NCBI RefSeq assembly: GCF_000069185.1
Contig: NC_010397.1
Location: forward strand, 2,790,001-2,854,000
Reading direction: 5' to 3'
Origin: Mycobacteroides abscessus ATCC 19977
GTDB taxonomy: Bacteria; Actinomycetota; Actinomycetes; Mycobacteriales; Mycobacteriaceae
DNA: 64,000 nt
Part shown: one piece after another, positions 61,269 to 64,000 of the stretch
Numbering within the stretch: the first letter of the stretch is position 1
Layout: each line of letters opens with the position of its first letter
Notes under the pieces: generated by a model
Seen by the model: only the letters and a program-made list of their open reading frames with translations
Database searches by the model: none
What the model was told of the DNA's origin: nothing
Translations under genes and position numbers: made by a program

Positions 61269-62308
61269 CGGGCCACCCGCTGGACCGTCGTCACTGCGGA
61301 CAGATCCGAGACAACATGTGCCACTTGATCGTCAGGCCCCTCCAGCTCTAGCGTGAGATTGCCAAACGAGCGGGACTGCAACGTGGTGATCCCGCCGTAC
61401 ACCACTTCGAAACGCACGCCCAATTCGGTGGCACGTGCCAGCGCCGGGCCGATTTGCACACCCTCGCTGATCTCGACAGCGACAATCCTTCCCTTGTGCC
61501 GCTGCGCTATTCGCGCAATGTCCTCACCACTGGGGGTGTTCCGCAGCACGGTGCCGACGAAACGCTTGCCTGCCTCGCTCTGCGGCGTGGAAAACACATC
61601 AAATACGGTTCCGGTCTCCACTACCTTGCCGTCGGCAAGCACGGCGACATGGTCGGCGACAGTGCGGACAACATCCATTTCATGGGTGATCACCACGATC
61701 GTCACCCCGAACTCGGCGTTGACTTCGCGCAGTAGCCGCAACACGTCACTGGTGGTTTCCGGGTCCAGCGCACTGGTCGCCTCATCGGCCAGCAGGACCG
61801 ATGGAGACGTCGCCAGTGCCCGCGCGATACCGACACGCTGCTTCTGTCCCCCGGAAAGCTGGTCCGGATAGCTTTTGGCCTTATCGCCAAGGCCAACGAA
61901 CTCCAGCAGCTCGGCGACCCGCGCGTTGCGTTTGTCAGCTGTCCATCCGGCCACCCGCAGCGGGTAAGCAATGTTTCCCGCCACCGTACGAGACCGAAAC
62001 AAATTGAACTGTTGAAAGATCATGCCGATATCGCTACGCAGGCCCCGGAGTTCACGCTCGCCCAGCGCACTCACTTCCGCGCCGTCCACGATGACGCGGC
62101 CGGAGGTGGGACGCTCCAAGCCGTTGATGAGGCGCACCAGCGTGCTCTTGCCCGCTCCCGAGTAGCCGATCATGGCAAACACATCGCCCGAGCCGATGTC
62201 GAGCGACACGTCATCGACTGCGGTCACCGTCTTCTTTCCCACCCGAAAGGTCTTGGTGACGTTCTGGAATTGGATCAGTGGTGCCACATCGCCCATTTCC
62301 CGGATCAC
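61265..62308 (-). CDS. metN: MetN-like methionine importer ATPase
   Basis: A 347-residue ATPase. Walker A is 'GYSGAGKSTLVRLI', signature 'LSGGQKQRVGIARALA', Walker B 'VLLADEATSALD'. The C-terminal 90 residues form the NIL regulatory domain that binds methionine and causes trans-inhibition ('FGNLTLELEGPDDQVAHVV'). The frame is open from GTG 62308, which overlaps the metQ stop, or ATG 62296; neither has a strong ribosome site. Coupled to metI. Confidence 0.93.
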   Translation of the reverse strand: MIREMGDVAPLIQFQNVTKTFRVGKKTVTAVDDVSLDIGSGDVFAMIGYSGAGKSTLVRLINGLERPTSGRVIVDGAEVSALGERELRGLRSDIGMIFQQFNLFRSRTVAGNIAYPLRVAGWTADKRNARVAELLEFVGLGDKAKSYPDQLSGGQKQRVGIARALATSPSVLLADEATSALDPETTSDVLRLLREVNAEFGVTIVVITHEMDVVRTVADHVAVLADGKVVETGTVFDVFSTPQSEAGKRFVGTVLRNTPSGEDIARIAQRHKGRIVAVEISEGVQIGPALARATELGVRFEVVYGGITTLQSRSFGNLTLELEGPDDQVAHVVSDLSAVTTVQRVAR

Positions 62309-63171
62309 TTCTCGTTGCGTATCTGCTGTTCGATCCTGCTCAGGATCGCCGCGCAGTCCTGTCCGTTTTTGGTCACGGAGAGCTGAGTTCCCTTGCTTTC
62401 CTTGGCGTACGCCTCCGTGACGGCCGGCGAATGAAAGACGTCCACGAGTTTTTGGTAGGTGGGATTGTCCTTCTCTTCTGCGCGCGCCACGATCACGTTG
62501 ATGTAGGGCTCGGCGCCTGGACTCGTCGGATCGTCGGCGTAGAGCGCGCTCTTCGGATCGATATTCGATTGGGCCAGATAGGTGTTGTTGATGACGGCAC
62601 CGTCAATCGATTTCAACGACAGCGGGGTTTGGGCCGCGTCGACAAGTGCCACGGTGACCCGCGAGGCATCTTTGTCTATATCGGCCGTACTCGGCGTCAC
62701 CCGTCCACCCTTGAGCGCGATGAGACCGGCCGCCCGCAACACAAATAAGGCCCGAGCCTGGTTAGGCGGATCGTTGGGAATCGCGATCTGTCCGCCCCGC
62801 GGAATGTCGGCGAGCGTCTTGTGCTTCTGGGAATACAAGCCGAGCGGCACAATATACGTAGCACCCACGGGGGCCAGCGTTGCATTATCGGCCACGTTAT
62901 ATTCGCCCAGGAAACGCAGATGCTGGAATAAGTTCACGTCGATCTGTTTTTGAGTGAGTGCCACATTAGGCTGGCTGTAGTCCGTGAAGTTGGTCGTGAC
63001 GAGTTTGATCCCCGCCTTTTCCGCCTCCGCTACGAAGACATCCCAGGAGTCCTTGCCGGCCTCGGTGGTGCCGATACGCACGATATTTCCACCGCCACCA
63101 TCTTCACCGGAGCACGCCACACCTCCCACGGATATCGCGAGCACGGCAAGAGCAATGACGATACGCTTCAT
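62305..63171 (-). CDS. metQ: MetQ-like methionine-binding lipoprotein
   Basis: A 288-residue NLPA-family lipoprotein. The signal peptide ends in the lipobox 'SVGGVACSG'. The mature protein has 'AGIKLVTTNFTDYSQPNVAL', 'DVNLFQHLRFLGEYN' and 'AQSNIDPKSALYADDPTS', typical of MetQ. ATG 63171 is first in metQ-metN-metI. A perfect dyad lies 26-44 nt upstream. Substrate by family: D- and L-methionine. Confidence 0.92.
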   Translation of the reverse strand: MKRIVIALAVLAISVGGVACSGEDGGGGNIVRIGTTEAGKDSWDVFVAEAEKAGIKLVTTNFTDYSQPNVALTQKQIDVNLFQHLRFLGEYNVADNATLAPVGATYIVPLGLYSQKHKTLADIPRGGQIAIPNDPPNQARALFVLRAAGLIALKGGRVTPSTADIDKDASRVTVALVDAAQTPLSLKSIDGAVINNTYLAQSNIDPKSALYADDPTSPGAEPYINVIVARAEEKDNPTYQKLVDVFHSPAVTEAYAKESKGTQLSVTKNGQDCAAILSRIEQQIRNEK

Positions 63172-63196
63172 GTCAGCCTTTCAAATTCAGCATGAT

Positions 63197-63215
63197 CGCA
63201 ATGATTGACATTGCG
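63197..63215. promoter_or_regulatory. Perfect dyad upstream of metQNI
   Basis: CGCAATG-ATTGA-CATTGCG is a 19-base inverted repeat with perfect 7-bp arms. On the minus strand it overlaps a possible -10 and lies 26-44 nt before ATG 63171, so it is probably an operator for a methionine-responsive repressor. The regulator is unknown. Confidence 0.6.
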
Positions 63216-63308
63216 TAATATCTGAAGGATCAGCAAATTGCTATTTGGCCTCAGAACGGCGCCACGATACCAGACATAAAAGCGCTATGTACCCCGGGGA
63301 AATGTGCC

Positions 63309-63335
63309 CACGAAGCCCACGAAGCCTACGAAGCC
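63309..63335 (+). repeat. Three 9-bp tandem repeats at the protease gene end
   Basis: CACGAAGCC occurs twice followed by TACGAAGCC, over 27 bases. The protease stop codon (63326-63328) spans the second and third units. Confidence 0.85.
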
Positions 63336-64000
63336 GCGGAAACCGCCGCGGGCGTTGGCGGCGCCGGAAGTTCGGGCCCGCCGTTACCCGGGCCCGCCGC
63401 AGGCATTTGCGCCACCAACTGTGACTGCATCTGGGCCGAGATCGCCGACCAGGACATCGCCGCGGGCTTGCCGCCCCAGCGCAAGGAATAGATACCCACC
63501 AGCAGCGCCTGTCCGGGTTGGGTGACCGTATACACCGGGCCTCCCGAATCACCGTGTTGCCCAGCGACATCCACCATGGTGAACCAACCGTTGTTGATGG
63601 CCTCCACCTTGCCGCAGGTTTCGCCGGACACCGATCCCATCAGGCACACCGGCAGACCCAGCTCGGGACCGGCATTCTGCGCCATCCGTAGTGCAAGCCC
63701 GTTGGGCAGGTTGCTGCTCAGCTCCACCCCCGGGCCGAATGAGATGCCCTCGTAGTCCGAGACGACGTCGCCGGGTCCGATCGCGCCGCCGGTGGGCAGG
63801 TTGCGGCTCATCAGCAGCACCTCACCGAGGCGATTGCCGGCCAGATCGACAATCGATCCGGTGGCGTTGCAGTGACCCGCCGTCAGACCGATACGGGAGA
63901 CCGGGTCGACATAGCCAAGAGTGCAACGGCTGTCTCCCTGGACTATCGACATGCCCGGGAAAGCGACAATCTTGGGAGCGGTTTCGGCAGCTGGATCGGC
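63326..64000 (-). CDS. Secreted trypsin-like serine protease, 5' end beyond the window
   Basis: The frame is open to the window edge, and reading upstream from the ATG at 63952 gives 'ADPAAETAPKIVAFPG', which looks like sequence just after a signal peptidase site, so the start lies outside. The chymotrypsin-fold catalytic residues are seen: His in 'LTAGHC', Asp in 'VVSDYEGISF' and Ser in 'GQHGDSGGPVYTV'. Three or four Cys may pair. A Pro-Ala tail ends it. It resembles mycobacterial secreted S1-family proteases. It is on the metQNI strand, 154 nt upstream. Three 9-bp repeats overlap its stop. Confidence 0.85.
   Translation of the reverse strand, partial: ADPAAETAPKIVAFPGMSIVQGDSRCTLGYVDPVSRIGLTAGHCNATGSIVDLAGNRLGEVLLMSRNLPTGGAIGPGDVVSDYEGISFGPGVELSSNLPNGLALRMAQNAGPELGLPVCLMGSVSGETCGKVEAINNGWFTMVDVAGQHGDSGGPVYTVTQPGQALLVGIYSLRWGGKPAAMSWSAISAQMQSQLVAQMPAAGPGNGGPELPAPPTPAAVSAAS

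Noticed and set aside
63172..63325. SAM riboswitch before metQ
   Set aside because: No multi-stem conserved core could be traced; the only clear element is the 19-base dyad.

Overview
The window is high-GC actinobacterial chromosome. Gene content and order point to a rapidly growing mycobacterium, most likely the Mycobacteroides abscessus-chelonae complex. The species is inferred; the genus-level call is firmer. Support comes from the sufR-sufBDCSUT operon next to mptB, the run ctaA/qor/ctaB/tkt/tal/zwf/opcA/pgl, the runs gap-pgk-tpiA with secG and uvrC-rapZ-yvcK-whiA, MspA-family porins, type VII secretion-like proteins, and frequent GTG and leaderless starts. No rRNA, tRNA, transposase, prophage or CRISPR array was recognised.

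Layout. 1-1656: DUF5666-type exported proteins and a GNAT acetyltransferase. 1653-7907 (minus): Fe-S assembly operon sufR-sufB-sufD-sufC-sufS-sufU-sufT, with an intein-free SufB and a SufR-type operator lying over the sufR start. 8040-11477 (plus): mannosyltransferase MptB and a two-gene ABC-2 exporter. 11547-15762: heme A synthase (ctaA), an ATP-grasp protein, a small conserved protein, a quinone oxidoreductase and heme O synthase (ctaB). 15984-22516: pentose phosphate block tkt-tal-zwf-opcA-pgl.

22513-30669 is accessory relative to the M. tuberculosis order. It holds a LysR regulator divergent from a CoA-transferase/UbiX/UbiD operon, then a separately promoted operon with a structured leader encoding an unrecognised membrane protein plus orphan cytochrome-oxidase subunit III- and IV-like proteins, then a three-gene minus-strand operon of YbaB-like and type VII secretion-like proteins. 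This is the best candidate for an undescribed system in the window.

30934-43566: secG, a membrane-anchored zinc peptidase and a DUF2207 protein, lower glycolysis (tpiA, pgk, gap), an MFS exporter, and whiA-yvcK-rapZ-uvrC. 43705-54135: small secreted proteins, an orphan solute-binding lipoprotein, gamma-glutamyltransferase, and a microcompartment-free ethanolamine set (permease, EutB, EutC, acetaldehyde dehydrogenase, GAF-type regulator). 54261-57222: PH-like membrane protein and riboflavin genes ribH, ribBA and ribE, with a 32-bp tandem repeat overlapping the end of ribE. 57281-64000: secreted proteins, two tandem MspA-family porins, a proline-rich exported protein, the methionine ABC importer metQ-metN-metI behind a perfect dyad, and a trypsin-like secreted protease cut by the window end.

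Regulation visible in sequence includes TAnnnT -10 hexamers 6-7 nt before start codons (probable leaderless mRNAs), dyads upstream of sufR, ctaA, the aldehyde dehydrogenase, the porins and metQ, and many 1-4 nt start/stop overlaps marking coupled operons.
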